Shown: positions 27,189 through 36,117, counted from the first letter of the stretch. The stretch: DNA of 64,000 bases from Chloroflexota bacterium (GCA_013388685.1 JACAET010000052.1:62001-126000), one strand, 5' to 3'. Translations and numbers: made by a program. Notes: generated by a model from the letters alone, not told the origin.

Positions 27189-27749
27189 ATGTTTCCTGCT
27201 GTTTTTCTCGATCGCGATGGTGTGCTTATCGAAAATCGTCCCGATTATGTTCGGGAGTGGTCACAGGTGAGTATTTTTCCAGAGGCAATTCGTTCGTTGG
27301 GGCATGCGCGGCTGGAAGGGTACAAGGTTGTGATTGTCACCAATCAGTCGGCGGTGGGGCGCGGGCTGATTTCGCTGGAGACCGCTGTAGAAATCAACGA
27401 GCATTTGGTGCGTTTGATTCGCGCAGAGGGCGGCAGGGTGGATGGCGCGTATCTTTGTCCGCACGGTCCAACTGACGGGTGTGAGTGCCGCAAGCCGAAG
27501 CCGGGACTGCTGCTGCAGGCAGCCAGGGAGTTGTCGCTGGATTTGAAACGTTCGTGGATGATCGGCGATGCGTGGAGCGATGTGCAGGCGGGGCAGGCGG
27601 CCGGGGTGCGCGGGTCCATTTTGCTAAAGACGGGGCGCGGCGCGGAGCAGTTAACTTTGCCCAAGCCGCCAGGGCTGGCGGGGTATTCTGTTTGTAACGA
27701 TCTGGCACAGGCGGTCGAGTTTATCTTGAGGCGGGATGGGGCGCGCTAG
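27189..27749 (+). CDS. gmhB: D-glycero-D-manno-heptose 1,7-bisphosphate 7-phosphatase (HAD)
   Basis: A 186-residue HAD phosphatase, the usual GmhB length. The start MFPAVFLDRDGVLIENRP has the nucleophile Asp8 and Asp10. VTNQSAVGRG is motif II, CPHGPTDGCECRKPKPGL is the GmhB-type zinc-loop (Cys/His) and motif III, and MIGDAWSDVQAG is motif IV. I reject the upstream start at 27123 because 27189 begins at the fold and lies just after a TATAAT. It removes the 7-phosphate in ADP- or GDP-heptose synthesis. It is the only plus-strand gene in the island and is convergent with gmhA, their stop codons sharing the CTAG at 27746-27749. Confidence 0.9.
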   Translation: MFPAVFLDRDGVLIENRPDYVREWSQVSIFPEAIRSLGHARLEGYKVVIVTNQSAVGRGLISLETAVEINEHLVRLIRAEGGRVDGAYLCPHGPTDGCECRKPKPGLLLQAARELSLDLKRSWMIGDAWSDVQAGQAAGVRGSILLKTGRGAEQLTLPKPPGLAGYSVCNDLAQAVEFILRRDGAR

Positions 27750-28357
27750 TCGCCCAGCACTTCGGCGGGAAGTTTCGTTTCTGCGTGTGCGGTAATGCCA
27801 ATGTAGGGTTGGTCTTTGATGGTGCGGACGATCATGTGTTCGAGCATGAGGTGGATGTCTTCGACGTGTTCGATGATGTCGCTCTCGACGTGGATGTGCA
27901 GGTCCACGATTTGACCGAGACGTCCGCCGCTGAAGCCGGTGAAGCCGATGGTGATGGCGCCGTATTTGCGGGCTTCTTCCACGGCGTTGACGACGTTTTT
28001 GGAGTTGCCGCTGGCGGAGATGGCGATGACTATATCTCCGGGTTTGATGAGGTTGATCAACTGCTGGGAGAAGACGTTTTCGTAGCCTTCGTCGTTGGCG
28101 TAGGCGGAGAAGATTTCCATGTTGTCTGCCAGACCGATGGCGCGGAAGTGCGGCAGGCTGGGGTTGCGGGTGTTTTTGGCAAGGTCGCAGACGAAGTGCG
28201 AGGCGGTGGAGGCAGAGCCGCCGTTCCCCATGATGAAGACCTGATTGCCCTGCATACGGGCGCGCTGAAGGGTGTAGATGACTTCCTCAATGAGCGGCTG
28301 GGGAAGTTTATCCATGGTTTGCTGTAAGGTGGAAAGATAACGCTGAATGGGTTCCAT
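27746..28357 (-). CDS. gmhA: Phosphoheptose isomerase-like SIS-domain protein
   Basis: A 203-residue SIS-domain protein: FIMGNGGSASTASHFVCDL is the sugar-phosphate binding loop and ISASGNSKNVVNAVEEA the second SIS motif. It matches GmhA, which isomerises sedoheptulose 7-phosphate to D-glycero-D-manno-heptose 7-phosphate. The Glu and His of the C-terminal helix (VEDIHLMLEHMI) are as in GmhA. The adjacent kinase and the convergent GmhB support a heptose role. It lies 18 bases after the kinase gene on the same strand. Confidence 0.9.
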   Translation of the reverse strand: MEPIQRYLSTLQQTMDKLPQPLIEEVIYTLQRARMQGNQVFIMGNGGSASTASHFVCDLAKNTRNPSLPHFRAIGLADNMEIFSAYANDEGYENVFSQQLINLIKPGDIVIAISASGNSKNVVNAVEEARKYGAITIGFTGFSGGRLGQIVDLHIHVESDIIEHVEDIHLMLEHMIVRTIKDQPYIGITAHAETKLPAEVLGD

Positions 28358-28375
28358 ACTGACCTTCCTTTCATT

Positions 28376-29356
28376 TCATGAACGACGGTAATTGAAAATG
28401 ATTTTGGTGCCATCCGATTCCAGGCGGAATGGGAGTTCCTGCAAGCCGCTCAAGGCTGCGCGGACTTTGTTTTGACGTTCGTAGGGGACGTATAACAAAA
28501 GAAACCCCCCACCTCCCGCCCCGGCGATTTTGCCGCCGATGGCTCCGGCGCGGCGTGCCGCCTCATACATTTCGTTGATTTGTCCGTTGCTGATGGTGCC
28601 AGCCAGGCGTTTTTTCAGCTCCCAAGATTGGTGCATGAGTTCGCCCAGGGCATCGAAGTTTTCAGCTTCTAGGTAATCGCGCGCCTGATGCGCCATGTGC
28701 TTGATTTCGCGCAGTTCGGTCAGGCGGTCTTTGATGTTGCTTTTTTGTTCGGTCAGGATCGAATCGGCGCGGCGGCTGACGCCGGTGAAGAACAGCAGGA
28801 AGTTGTCGTTCAGAGCGCGCCGCGCCTCGGTGGAGATGTTGATTTTTTCCACCCGGACCTCTCCGTTCGTCATGAATTCCATGAAGCGCAGCCCGCCATA
28901 GGCGGCGATGTACTGATCTTGAACGCCGATGGGTTTTTTGAGGGTCACGATTTCGATGGTGCACGCCTCGCGCGCCAGCCGCTCGGCAGAGACAATCTCG
29001 CCCAAGTAGGCGTACATGGCATGCAGGGCGCCAACGGTGACGGTGCTGGAGGATCCCAACCCCGAACCTTCGGAGGGGATGTCGCCCATTGTAGTGATTT
29101 CCACTCCGTTCCTGATTCCGGTCACGCGCAACGCTTCGCGGATCAACTCGTGATGGAGTTGGTCAATGTCGTCCACCATTTCGGTGCGCGTGTAGCCTAC
29201 ACGCAACTTGGCGTCGAAGCGTTCCTTGATCGTCAAGAAGATGAATTTATCAATGGCGGAACTCAATACACAGCCCCCCTCTTCCATGAAGTAGGAAGGG
29301 AAGTCGGTGCCGCCGCCAAAGAAACTGATGCGGAGTGGGGTTTGAACGATGATCAA
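28376..29356 (-). CDS. hddA: GHMP-family heptose kinase (HddA-like)
   Basis: A 326-residue GHMP kinase. The N-terminus [19 protein letters not shown] and the ATP loop GSGLGSSST at 97-105 define the family; [16 protein letters not shown] is motif 3. FGGGTDFP is typical of D-glycero-alpha-D-manno-heptose 7-phosphate kinases rather than galactokinases. It would phosphorylate C1 of heptose 7-phosphate for GmhB. The alpha-anomer route leads to GDP-heptose and needs a HddC guanylyltransferase, which I do not see in the window. The gene overlaps the epimerase by 4 bases. Confidence 0.87.
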   Translation of the reverse strand: MIIVQTPLRISFFGGGTDFPSYFMEEGGCVLSSAIDKFIFLTIKERFDAKLRVGYTRTEMVDDIDQLHHELIREALRVTGIRNGVEITTMGDIPSEGSGLGSSSTVTVGALHAMYAYLGEIVSAERLAREACTIEIVTLKKPIGVQDQYIAAYGGLRFMEFMTNGEVRVEKINISTEARRALNDNFLLFFTGVSRRADSILTEQKSNIKDRLTELREIKHMAHQARDYLEAENFDALGELMHQSWELKKRLAGTISNGQINEMYEAARRAGAIGGKIAGAGGGGFLLLYVPYERQNKVRAALSGLQELPFRLESDGTKIIFNYRRS

Positions 29357-30288
29357 GCGATTCGTTCCTTTTCTCTAAAGTACGCCACCGTCTTTTCGAG
29401 ACCTTCCTCCAGCGACAGAGTGGGTTCCCAGCCCAGGTCGCGTTTGGCTTTGGATGCTTCGAGATAAATATGGCGAGTCTCGCCCACCTTTGCCGGTCCG
29501 TACGCCGCCGGATGGGGAAAAGCCGTAATTTTTGCCAAGGCATTAAAGATATCGTTGACCGATGTCGGGCGTCCCCACCCAATATTGTAGATACCAGGCG
29601 CATGTGGAACGGTGACGGCAAGGTAATTGGCATAGGCACAATCGCCCACATAGACAAAATCGCGAGTCTGCTCGCCATCACCATTGACGGTCACAGGCTC
29701 TCCCGCCAGCATCTTGCCGGTAAAGATCGCCACAACGCCCGCCTCACCATGCGGATCCTGGCGGGGACCGTACACATTAGGATAGCGAAGCACAGTGTAG
29801 TTCAAACCATAGTTGTAGTGATACATGAACAGATAATGTTCAACGGTATGCTTGCTCGCGCCGTATTGGCAAATGGGGTTGATGGGGTGCGCCTCATCGC
29901 AGGGGACGTATTCCGGCTCGCCATAGACGGCACCGCCGGTGGAGATATAGACGAAGTGCTTGACGCCAAATTCTCTGGCGCATTCGATCAGGTTGATCGA
30001 GCCGAGAATGTTGACATCGGCGTCGAACAGCGGCTGGGCAACCGAACGGCGCACGTCCATTTGCGCGGCGTGATGACTGATGTAATCGGGTCTTTCCGCT
30101 TCGAAGACGTTTCGGACTTCGGGACTGCGAATGTCCATTTTGTAGAATTTTGCCTGCGGGTTGAGGTTCGATTCGCGCCCGGTGGACAGGTCATCGAGAA
30201 TCACGACCTCATATCCTTTTTCGAGAAACAAATCCACCACATGCGAACCAATGAAGCCGGCTCCGCCGGTAACCAGTATTTTTGCCAT
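29353..30288 (-). CDS. NAD-dependent sugar epimerase/dehydratase
   Basis: A 311-residue extended SDR. The NAD motif [11 protein letters not shown] is at 7-17, the catalytic YGASK (Tyr142, Lys146) and STGG serine region are present, and [18 protein letters not shown] is the substrate-binding segment. It is most like UDP-glucose 4-epimerases of the GalE type, though it could act on another nucleotide sugar such as a GDP-heptose. It lies between the heptose kinase and the initiating sugar transferase, so it probably supplies a precursor to this glycan. Confidence 0.88.
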   Translation of the reverse strand: MAKILVTGGAGFIGSHVVDLFLEKGYEVVILDDLSTGRESNLNPQAKFYKMDIRSPEVRNVFEAERPDYISHHAAQMDVRRSVAQPLFDADVNILGSINLIECAREFGVKHFVYISTGGAVYGEPEYVPCDEAHPINPICQYGASKHTVEHYLFMYHYNYGLNYTVLRYPNVYGPRQDPHGEAGVVAIFTGKMLAGEPVTVNGDGEQTRDFVYVGDCAYANYLAVTVPHAPGIYNIGWGRPTSVNDIFNALAKITAFPHPAAYGPAKVGETRHIYLEASKAKRDLGWEPTLSLEEGLEKTVAYFREKERIA

Positions 30289-30321
30289 ATTTGTCTATGT
30301 ATCCTTTGTATAGTGATTTTT

Positions 30322-31830
30322 TTAGTATGCCCCACGGCTCTTGAGAACTGCAGGGATGGTCTGAAACAGCAACTGGAGATCGAGCCAAATGCTCCAATTA
30401 CGGATGTAATACATATCGAGACGTACGCGTTCTTCGTAAGAAACATCCGAGCGTCCGCTCACTTGCCAGACGCCGGTAAGACCCGGCAGCACCGTCAGGA
30501 GGTTCATGTCGAATTGTTTGTACATGGCAACTTCTTCCGGCGAAATCATGCGCGGACCCACCAGGGACATTTCCCGTTTGAGCACGTTGAACAACTGCGG
30601 AAGTTCGTCCAGGCTGTATTTTCTCATAAAAGCGCCGATGCGGGTCACGCGGGGGTCGTTCTTCAATTTATGGTTGTGCGCCAGTTCTTCCTGCAATTCG
30701 GGGTACTTTGCCAGCACCTCATCGCCGTTGACAACCATCGTGCGGAATTTATAAGCGTAGAATTGTTTGCCGTTCAACCCCATCACCCGCCGTTTGTGAA
30801 TAATGGGGCCCGGTGAACTCAATTTCACCAGGATTGCCAGCACCAGCAGCAGCGGCAAAAGTACGAGCAGAGAGCCGAGTGTCAGCACATAGTCGAGCAG
30901 GAACTTCAGGATTGTATCAGAACCGGTCAGGCGCACCTTGTTCACGTACACGAGAGGCACGTAGGCAAATTCGTTGACCGTCAAACCGGTGGTTAGAATC
31001 TCATAAAGCCCGGAGGACATGCGAATATTGACTTTGTCGGATATGCCGTATTTCCGAAAAATCTCGAGCAGGTAGTCGCGGGTGGAGATGGCGCTCGAAG
31101 CCAGGATCACTTCGCCAATGTTATATCGTTCGATGATTTCTCCCAATTGTTCCACCGTTCCCAACGAGACAAGATCGTGAAACAAAGGAAACGTGGCCGG
31201 CGTTTTCTTATCTACAAAACCGACCAGATGCAAACCGGAAGTCTCCCATTTCAACAATTGTTCCGCCAGCCAGCGACCCTCCTGGTTTGCTCCAACAATG
31301 ACAGCCGGGGTCAGGAAAAAGCCCTGTTTCCGAAGGGCATACACCAGGCGCCTTAACCAGAATCTGGCGAACGCGGAGAAGATGAAGGTGAACATCCACG
31401 CCATGAGCAACCAGCCGCGCGCAATGACCAGGCTGGGTCCTAAAAACCCCGCGATGACAATCAAAAGGAAGCCTTCGCTTGCCGAGCGGAATAACTTCGA
31501 ATATTCCTGCGTGCCGCCAAGCAGATTGTCTCTTGCATACAAACCATTGACGGAGAAGATGGCAAGCCACAGGAAGGGCATGGAATAGAGGAGGAAACTA
31601 TAGGTGGCGAAAGAAACGCTTGCCGTTTGGTCGAAATATTCCACGAAGGTAACAAAACGAAAATTGTACGCCAGCCAGAAGGCAAAAAAGGTCATCAGCG
31701 CGTCGGACAGAAGGAGGGCTGCAATATACAAGACCCATTGCAAATTTCTGGGAATGAGCGAATTGGCTTTTTTGATCTTCCTGGAAACAGTCATAAAGGG
31801 AAATTTTTCCAATTCGGAACGAAGACTCAT
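30322..31830 (-). CDS. Polyprenyl-phosphate sugar-1-phosphate transferase (initiating)
   Basis: A 502-residue protein. I take the ATG at 31830 because a ribosome site (GGGAG) sits about ten bases upstream; the frame is open further. It has four to five N-terminal membrane spans, a central Rossmann CoA-binding-like part (TPAVIVGANQEGRWLAEQLL) and the C-terminal bacterial sugar transferase domain with KFRTM, RKYSLDELPQLFNVLKREMS, LVGPRM and PGLTGVWQVSGR. WbaP/CpsE/EpsL-type enzymes move a sugar 1-phosphate onto undecaprenyl phosphate and so start repeat-unit synthesis. It is the first structural gene behind the NusG-like regulator. Confidence 0.93.
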   Translation of the reverse strand: MSLRSELEKFPFMTVSRKIKKANSLIPRNLQWVLYIAALLLSDALMTFFAFWLAYNFRFVTFVEYFDQTASVSFATYSFLLYSMPFLWLAIFSVNGLYARDNLLGGTQEYSKLFRSASEGFLLIVIAGFLGPSLVIARGWLLMAWMFTFIFSAFARFWLRRLVYALRKQGFFLTPAVIVGANQEGRWLAEQLLKWETSGLHLVGFVDKKTPATFPLFHDLVSLGTVEQLGEIIERYNIGEVILASSAISTRDYLLEIFRKYGISDKVNIRMSSGLYEILTTGLTVNEFAYVPLVYVNKVRLTGSDTILKFLLDYVLTLGSLLVLLPLLLVLAILVKLSSPGPIIHKRRVMGLNGKQFYAYKFRTMVVNGDEVLAKYPELQEELAHNHKLKNDPRVTRIGAFMRKYSLDELPQLFNVLKREMSLVGPRMISPEEVAMYKQFDMNLLTVLPGLTGVWQVSGRSDVSYEERVRLDMYYIRNWSIWLDLQLLFQTIPAVLKSRGAY

Positions 31831-31938
31831 GAATGCATCTCCCTCTGCAGAGCGCAGAGCACTTGTCAATAAAAGCAAAAGAAGTTCATCTATCGTAAAG
31901 CAACCCCATGACGATGGAATTAACAAAAGGTTACTCGA

Positions 31939-31961
31939 GCCGCAGAACCGAAGCCTGCGGC
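31939..31961 (-). promoter_or_regulatory. 5'-leader hairpin of the polysaccharide operon
   Basis: On the minus strand a 7-bp perfect stem GCCGCAG/CTGCGGC with a 9-base loop begins about 8 bases after a TATAAT, so it would be the first structure in the transcript. There is no T-run, so it is not a terminator. It may be a stability element or a target for the NusG-like factor encoded just upstream. Confidence 0.45.
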
Positions 31962-31968
31962 AGGGAAG

Positions 31969-31974
31969 ATTATA
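31969..31974 (-). promoter_or_regulatory. -10 element for the polysaccharide operon
   Basis: TATAAT on the minus strand, 139 bases upstream of the initiating transferase ATG. No consensus -35 is seen at 16-18 bases. Confidence 0.4.
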
Positions 31975-32025
31975 GTAGTGTACCGGGCATAACCGGTTAA
32001 TAAGGGTTTAACTTCCTGTAAACCT

Positions 32026-32538
32026 TCACTCCCGTTTCACGCGCCGAATCTGATGATCTGAAAGTTCTACAGGCACCTGCCTGCTTTGAAGCAGTTTCAA
32101 CAACACTCGTACCCGGTCCTGACCGGAAATCCGGGTGTCGAATATTGCCTCATAACCTGCAAACGGTCCTTCCTGAATCACAATCGGCTCTCCCGGCTTG
32201 AAGTTTTTCCGCTGTTCCTGAAAAGCCTCATTGTAAAGATCAACCTGTCGGTGTAAAGCCACGATCAGAAAATCGGGAACGGAGGCGGGTTCTCCCGCAA
32301 AACTGACCAGCCCGGAGGCGCCCGGCATCCATTGTAAATCCGACATGCTCACTTCATCCAGGTCCACGCGCACGAATAAATAATTGGGAAAATACGGGCG
32401 GATTTTTTTCGCCCGGGGGTTGACCGGTTTCACGCGAAGCGCAGGGAAATAGACTTCCACACCGTACCCCCGCAATTGACCGGCAAGGAATTCCTCTTTG
32501 TTGGGCTTGCTGCGCATCGCGTACCAGGAAAGTGCCAT
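32026..32538 (-). CDS. NusG-paralogue transcription factor (RfaH/LoaP-like)
   Basis: A 170-residue protein. The NGN domain begins MALSWYAMRSKPNKEEFLAGQ, with FPNYLFVRVDLDEVSMSDLQW, and the C-terminal KOW domain is FKPGEPIVIQEGPFAGYEAI. Its place directly ahead of a polysaccharide operon of about 30 kb, rather than in a secE-rplK context, indicates a specialised paralogue. Such factors ride on RNA polymerase and suppress premature termination in long surface-glycan operons. It has a ribosome site (GAAGGAT) and lies after the tRNA-Lys terminator on the same strand. Target DNA or RNA elements are not proven. Confidence 0.85.
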   Translation of the reverse strand: MALSWYAMRSKPNKEEFLAGQLRGYGVEVYFPALRVKPVNPRAKKIRPYFPNYLFVRVDLDEVSMSDLQWMPGASGLVSFAGEPASVPDFLIVALHRQVDLYNEAFQEQRKNFKPGEPIVIQEGPFAGYEAIFDTRISGQDRVRVLLKLLQSRQVPVELSDHQIRRVKRE

Positions 32539-32602
32539 TGGAATGATCCTTCAAGTATCGAGAAAACGGAATCGGGCGTCGGTTAATCTTACCAGAATCA
32601 AA

Positions 32603-32624
32603 ACAACCTGCCGGGGCAGGTTGT
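32603..32624 (-). terminator. Rho-independent terminator after tRNA-Lys
   Basis: A 10-bp perfect stem ACAACCTGCC/GGCAGGTTGT with a 2-base loop, followed on the minus strand by TTTTGATT. It starts 4 bases after the mature tRNA end. Confidence 0.85.
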
Positions 32625-32627
32625 CAG

Positions 32628-32699
32628 TGATCGACCAGGGACTTGAACCCTGAACCCACTGATTAAGAGTCAGTTGCTCTGCCATTGAGCTAGTCGACC
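32628..32699 (-). tRNA. tRNA-Lys (anticodon CTT)
   Basis: A complete cloverleaf: acceptor GGTCGAC pairing with GTCGATC (one G-T), D stem GCTC/GAGC, anticodon stem ACTGA/TCAGT with loop CTCTTAA giving anticodon CTT, and T stem CAGGG/CCCTG with loop TTCAAGT. The discriminator is A. CCA is not encoded. The gene is 72 bases long and decodes AAG. Confidence 0.95.
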
Positions 32700-32714
32700 T
32701 TTGATGCGGACGGT

Positions 32715-32742
32715 ATTATACCCGATGAGGAAAAAGTGTCAA
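32715..32742 (-). promoter_or_regulatory. Consensus sigma-70 promoter for tRNA-Lys
   Basis: TTGACA, a 16-base spacer and TATAAT on the minus strand. The start site would fall about 9 bases ahead of the tRNA. Both hexamers are perfect. Confidence 0.9.
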
Positions 32743-32817
32743 TAAAGCGAACCGACTCAGGTCTCGGCGCGATGCGGCGCTTCGTCACAAACAACCGCCG
32801 TCATCGGTTTCCGTGTG

Positions 32818-32823
32818 TATAAT
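32818..32823 (+). promoter_or_regulatory. -10 element, leaderless arrangement
   Basis: TATAAT ends 7 bases before the ATG at 32831, so the transcript would start at the codon itself. No clear -35 is seen. Confidence 0.5.
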
Positions 32824-32830
32824 TGATAGG

Positions 32831-33301
32831 ATGATCGAAATCAATGTTCCCGGGCGCGGCACTTTGCAGTTGCGTCATCTTGTCACAGATGTCAACGGCA
32901 CCCTGGCAGTGGACGGGCAGCTCGTCGAGGGCGCAGCGCAAAAAATCGAGGCGCTGAAAGACAGGCTGACGATTCACATGCTGACCGCCGATACGCATGG
33001 ACGGCAAACCGCCCTGGACGAACAACTCCGTCTCAAGGCAATCCGCATCGAACCCGGAGGCGAGGCGCAGCAAAAGGCAGACTATGTGCGCAAACTAGGC
33101 GCGGAGAGCGTAATCGCCATGGGACAGGGCGCCAACGACGCCGGCATGCTCAAAGAAGCCGCCCTGGGTATTTGCATCCTTTCCAAGGAAGGCACGGCAC
33201 TCGAAGCAGTGATGTCTGCCGACATTCTCGCACCGGATATTCTCACTGCCCTCGAATTGCTGGAAAAACCGCTTCGCATTACCGCCAGTTTAAGAAAATA
33301 A
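32831..33301 (+). CDS. Soluble P-type-ATPase-like HAD phosphatase
   Basis: A 156-residue protein beginning MIEINVPGRGTLQLRHL. The phosphorylation motif is DVNGT (Asp20), where Asn replaces the second Asp of classical HAD enzymes; this is usual for the COG4087 soluble P-type-ATPase-like family. MLTADTHG is motif II, and MGQGANDAGMLKEA is motif IV with the metal-binding Asp. A cytoplasmic phosphatase role is likely but the substrate is unknown. I choose 32831 over a further upstream start because of the TATAAT just before it. It is divergent from the tRNA and polysaccharide island. Confidence 0.85.
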   Translation: MIEINVPGRGTLQLRHLVTDVNGTLAVDGQLVEGAAQKIEALKDRLTIHMLTADTHGRQTALDEQLRLKAIRIEPGGEAQQKADYVRKLGAESVIAMGQGANDAGMLKEAALGICILSKEGTALEAVMSADILAPDILTALELLEKPLRITASLRK

Positions 33302-33323
33302 ACCGTCCGGATATATCACACCT

Positions 33324-34625
33324 ATGGAGCAACCAGAGACCTTTCCGCCGCTGGAAAACGAACCGCAACAGGAATTCGTCTCCGCCCGCGCCAGGAGGCG
33401 GCGCGCCTTGCGGCGCGTTTACTTCCCCACCGATAAAGCGGAACGCGCCGCGCTCTATGCACATCTTGCAAAACGGGCTTTTCCCTCCTACGAGCTCTTC
33501 ATCTTTGCTCTCGTTGCCGGTGCGATCATGGGAGTGGGATACTTCCTCAATGCGCCGGGCGTGCTGGTCTTCGGCGCGTTAGCCGCCCCGGTTTTGACTC
33601 CCTGGATCGGCATCTCGCTTGCCGTTGTGGCAGGCGCGGGCAGGTTCTTCCTTCAGACCGTCACCGCATTGTTCGTCAGTTCGGGGCTGTTTTTGTTCAC
33701 GGGCTTTCTTGCCGGTTTTGCGACCCGCATCTTTCCCCAACCGCTTACCTTCAATGAAGCGTTTACACATAGTCGCTTATGGTGGTACGAACTGATTGTG
33801 CTTGCCATTGGCGCCATTCTTGTCACGCTTTCCTTCGTCCGCTCCGAAAGGAACCCTTACCTTCCCAGCGCCATGGTGGCGTATGAATTATTCCTGCCGC
33901 TTGCCGCCGCCGGTTTCGGTCTTGGCAGCGGCGTCGGCATTGGCGAGATCTGGCCCCAGGGCGTGCTCGTATTCCTCGTCCACTTTGCCTGGGCAACCCT
34001 TTTCTGCATCCTGACGCTCTTCTTCCTGCGGTTCTACCCCGCCTCGTTCGGCGGATTTTCATTGACCGGAATCATTCTCATCGTCCTGATTGGCTGGCTT
34101 GGAATTTCCACCGGCGCCTTCGATTGGCTGACAACACGGACGGGGCTTGCCGCGCCGCCGCCTGCTTCTACCCATCAGCCGACAGCCACTCTGCCGCTTG
34201 TCGCCGCCACATCCACACGCACACCCGAGCCTGCTACGGCATTCCTCAGCATCTCCACATCCACACCGACCGCTACCTCGACGCCAAAGCCCACCAACAC
34301 CGTTCCGCCCACGCAAACGCCGACTTACACCGTCACCGCCGAGCCGACGCCCATCATCGCCCTTATTCGAGCGGCGGAAGGAGGGGGCGCCTTCATACGC
34401 GAAAAACCGGGCGGACTGGTCATCGCAACTCTCAGCAACGGCTCTTCCGTGGTCGTCGTTCCCAACGATCTGCAGGAAGTCAACAACACCACCTGGGTGC
34501 ACGTGATCGCCAATGTCAACGACGTGCGCGTGGAGGGATGGATCATCCAATCGCTTCTGGTCACCGCCACACCGATCCCCAACTGGGAACCTTCGGCAAC
34601 GCAACCCGCCACTTCGACACCTTAA
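33324..34625 (+). CDS. Polytopic membrane protein with Thr/Pro linker and SH3b domain
   Basis: A 433-residue protein. Residues about 55-280 hold six to seven hydrophobic spans (YELFIFALVAGAIMGVGYFL, WIGISLAVVAGAGRFFLQTV and others). A Thr/Pro-rich linker from about 285 to 345 (TPTATSTPKPTNTVPPTQT) leads to a C-terminal bacterial SH3 domain (GAFIREKPGGLVIATLSNG, ending VEGWIIQSLL) exposed outside. SH3b domains usually bind cell-wall peptides or glycan. The cytoplasmic N-terminus is basic (ARARRRRALRRV). No enzyme motif was recognised. It lies between the phosphatase and the phosphohexomutase. Confidence 0.75.
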   Translation: MEQPETFPPLENEPQQEFVSARARRRRALRRVYFPTDKAERAALYAHLAKRAFPSYELFIFALVAGAIMGVGYFLNAPGVLVFGALAAPVLTPWIGISLAVVAGAGRFFLQTVTALFVSSGLFLFTGFLAGFATRIFPQPLTFNEAFTHSRLWWYELIVLAIGAILVTLSFVRSERNPYLPSAMVAYELFLPLAAAGFGLGSGVGIGEIWPQGVLVFLVHFAWATLFCILTLFFLRFYPASFGGFSLTGIILIVLIGWLGISTGAFDWLTTRTGLAAPPPASTHQPTATLPLVAATSTRTPEPATAFLSISTSTPTATSTPKPTNTVPPTQTPTYTVTAEPTPIIALIRAAEGGGAFIREKPGGLVIATLSNGSSVVVVPNDLQEVNNTTWVHVIANVNDVRVEGWIIQSLLVTATPIPNWEPSATQPATSTP

Positions 34626-34643
34626 CCTTCAAAAGGATTCTTC

Positions 34644-36104
34644 ATGCCCATACACTTTGGAACAGACGGCTGGCGCGCCGTCATCTCGGACACCTTCACA
34701 TTCAGCAACCTTCGCATGGTCGCCCAGGCAATTGCAGATGCGGTCGCGTCGGAACATTGGAACGAAGCGCGCAACGGCGGTTCGTTGCCCGCGCCTGGCA
34801 AGATCGTCGTCGGGTTCGACACCCGCTTTCTTTCGGACCGATACGCCGGCGAAGTGGCACGCGTGCTCGCCGCGAACGGCTTCACCGTCCTGCTTGCCCA
34901 AGCCGACGCGCCGACTCCCGCCATTTCCTACGCGGTCAAGCATCAAAATGCCGCCGCGGGCGTGATGATTACCGCTTCGCACAACGCGCCGCGCTATAAC
35001 GGCGTCAAACTAAAGGGGGCTTTCGGCGGCTCTGCCCTGCCCGAACAATGCCGCCGCGTGGAAGTGTACATCAACGACAACGAACAGCAGGCGCGCGGAC
35101 CCAACCTGATGGATTTCCAAAAAGCGCGTGAAGCGGGGCTGATCCAGAAGTTCAATCCCCTGCCCGCTTACTTCGACCATTTGCGAACGCTGATCAACAC
35201 CGACATCATTGCCGACAACCCCCAGCGCTTCGTCGTGGACGCCATGTATGGCTCGGGACGCGGTGTGATCAAGTCCTTTTTGCAGGGAACGGGCTGCGAG
35301 ATCGCCGAGATCCGCGGTGAGATGAACCCCGGTTTCGGCGCGATACACCCGGAACCCATTGCGAAGTATCTCAACGCGCTGGCGTCTGCCGTCAGTTCGG
35401 GGATGGGTAACTTCGGTGTTGTGACCGATGGCGATGCCGACCGCATCGGCGCGATGGACGAGCGCGGTAATTTCGTTGATCCGCACAAGATTATGGCGTT
35501 GTCGCTCCAGTATCTCGTCGAAAAACGGGGCATGAGCGGGGCAGTCGTTCGCACCGTCTCCACCACGCGTATGATCGACCGCCTGGCAAAACGTTACGGC
35601 TTGAAACTGTACGAAACGCCCGTTGGCTTTAACCACATCGCCGATTACATGATGACCGAGGATGTGCTGATCGGCGGCGAGGAATCGGGGGGCATCTCGT
35701 TCAAGGGACACATTCCCGAGGGCGACGGTCCCGTCATGGGGTTGCTGCTCGTGGAAATGATTGCCGAGTCGGGGAAGACCTTGAACGCCTTGGTGGAGGA
35801 TTTGCTCAACGATGTTGGTCCCGCCTTTTACGAGCGTACCGACCTGCGCCTCAGCCGTCCCGTTGCCAAGGCGGAGATGACGGAATTATTGACGAAGCAG
35901 GCTCCGGCGGAGATCGGAGGCGAGAAGGTGTCCGAGATCAGCCAGCGCGACGGCGTCAAGTACATCATGGCGGACGACTCGTGGCTGTTGATCCGCCCTT
36001 CGGGGACGGAGCCTGTCCTGCGTGTGTATGCCGAGGGGCGCTCCCAGGCGATGGTCAGGGCATTGCTCGGGTATGGCGAACAGGTTGCAAAGAGCGCGGT
36101 GTAG
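34644..36104 (+). CDS. Phosphoglucomutase/phosphomannomutase family protein
   Basis: A 486-residue alpha-D-phosphohexomutase with all four domains: ITASHNAPRYNG with the phosphoserine Ser112, the Mg loop DGDADR, the sugar-specificity motif GEESGG, and the phosphate-binding RPSGTEP near the C-terminus. It interconverts hexose 6- and 1-phosphates and would feed nucleotide-sugar synthesis for the nearby glycan genes. A ribosome site (AAAGGA) precedes the ATG. Substrate preference, glucose or mannose, cannot be called from the sequence. Confidence 0.92.
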   Translation: MPIHFGTDGWRAVISDTFTFSNLRMVAQAIADAVASEHWNEARNGGSLPAPGKIVVGFDTRFLSDRYAGEVARVLAANGFTVLLAQADAPTPAISYAVKHQNAAAGVMITASHNAPRYNGVKLKGAFGGSALPEQCRRVEVYINDNEQQARGPNLMDFQKAREAGLIQKFNPLPAYFDHLRTLINTDIIADNPQRFVVDAMYGSGRGVIKSFLQGTGCEIAEIRGEMNPGFGAIHPEPIAKYLNALASAVSSGMGNFGVVTDGDADRIGAMDERGNFVDPHKIMALSLQYLVEKRGMSGAVVRTVSTTRMIDRLAKRYGLKLYETPVGFNHIADYMMTEDVLIGGEESGGISFKGHIPEGDGPVMGLLLVEMIAESGKTLNALVEDLLNDVGPAFYERTDLRLSRPVAKAEMTELLTKQAPAEIGGEKVSEISQRDGVKYIMADDSWLLIRPSGTEPVLRVYAEGRSQAMVRALLGYGEQVAKSAV

Positions 36105-36117
36105 TTGACCCCGGCAG

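Noticed and set aside
32603..32624. Hairpin as a possible attachment site
   Set aside because: It is followed by a T-run on the tRNA strand and is explained as the tRNA terminator.
32831..33301. DVNGT instead of DxDGT as a sign of an inactive phosphatase
   Set aside because: The Asn at this position is usual for the COG4087-type family, so it is not an anomaly.
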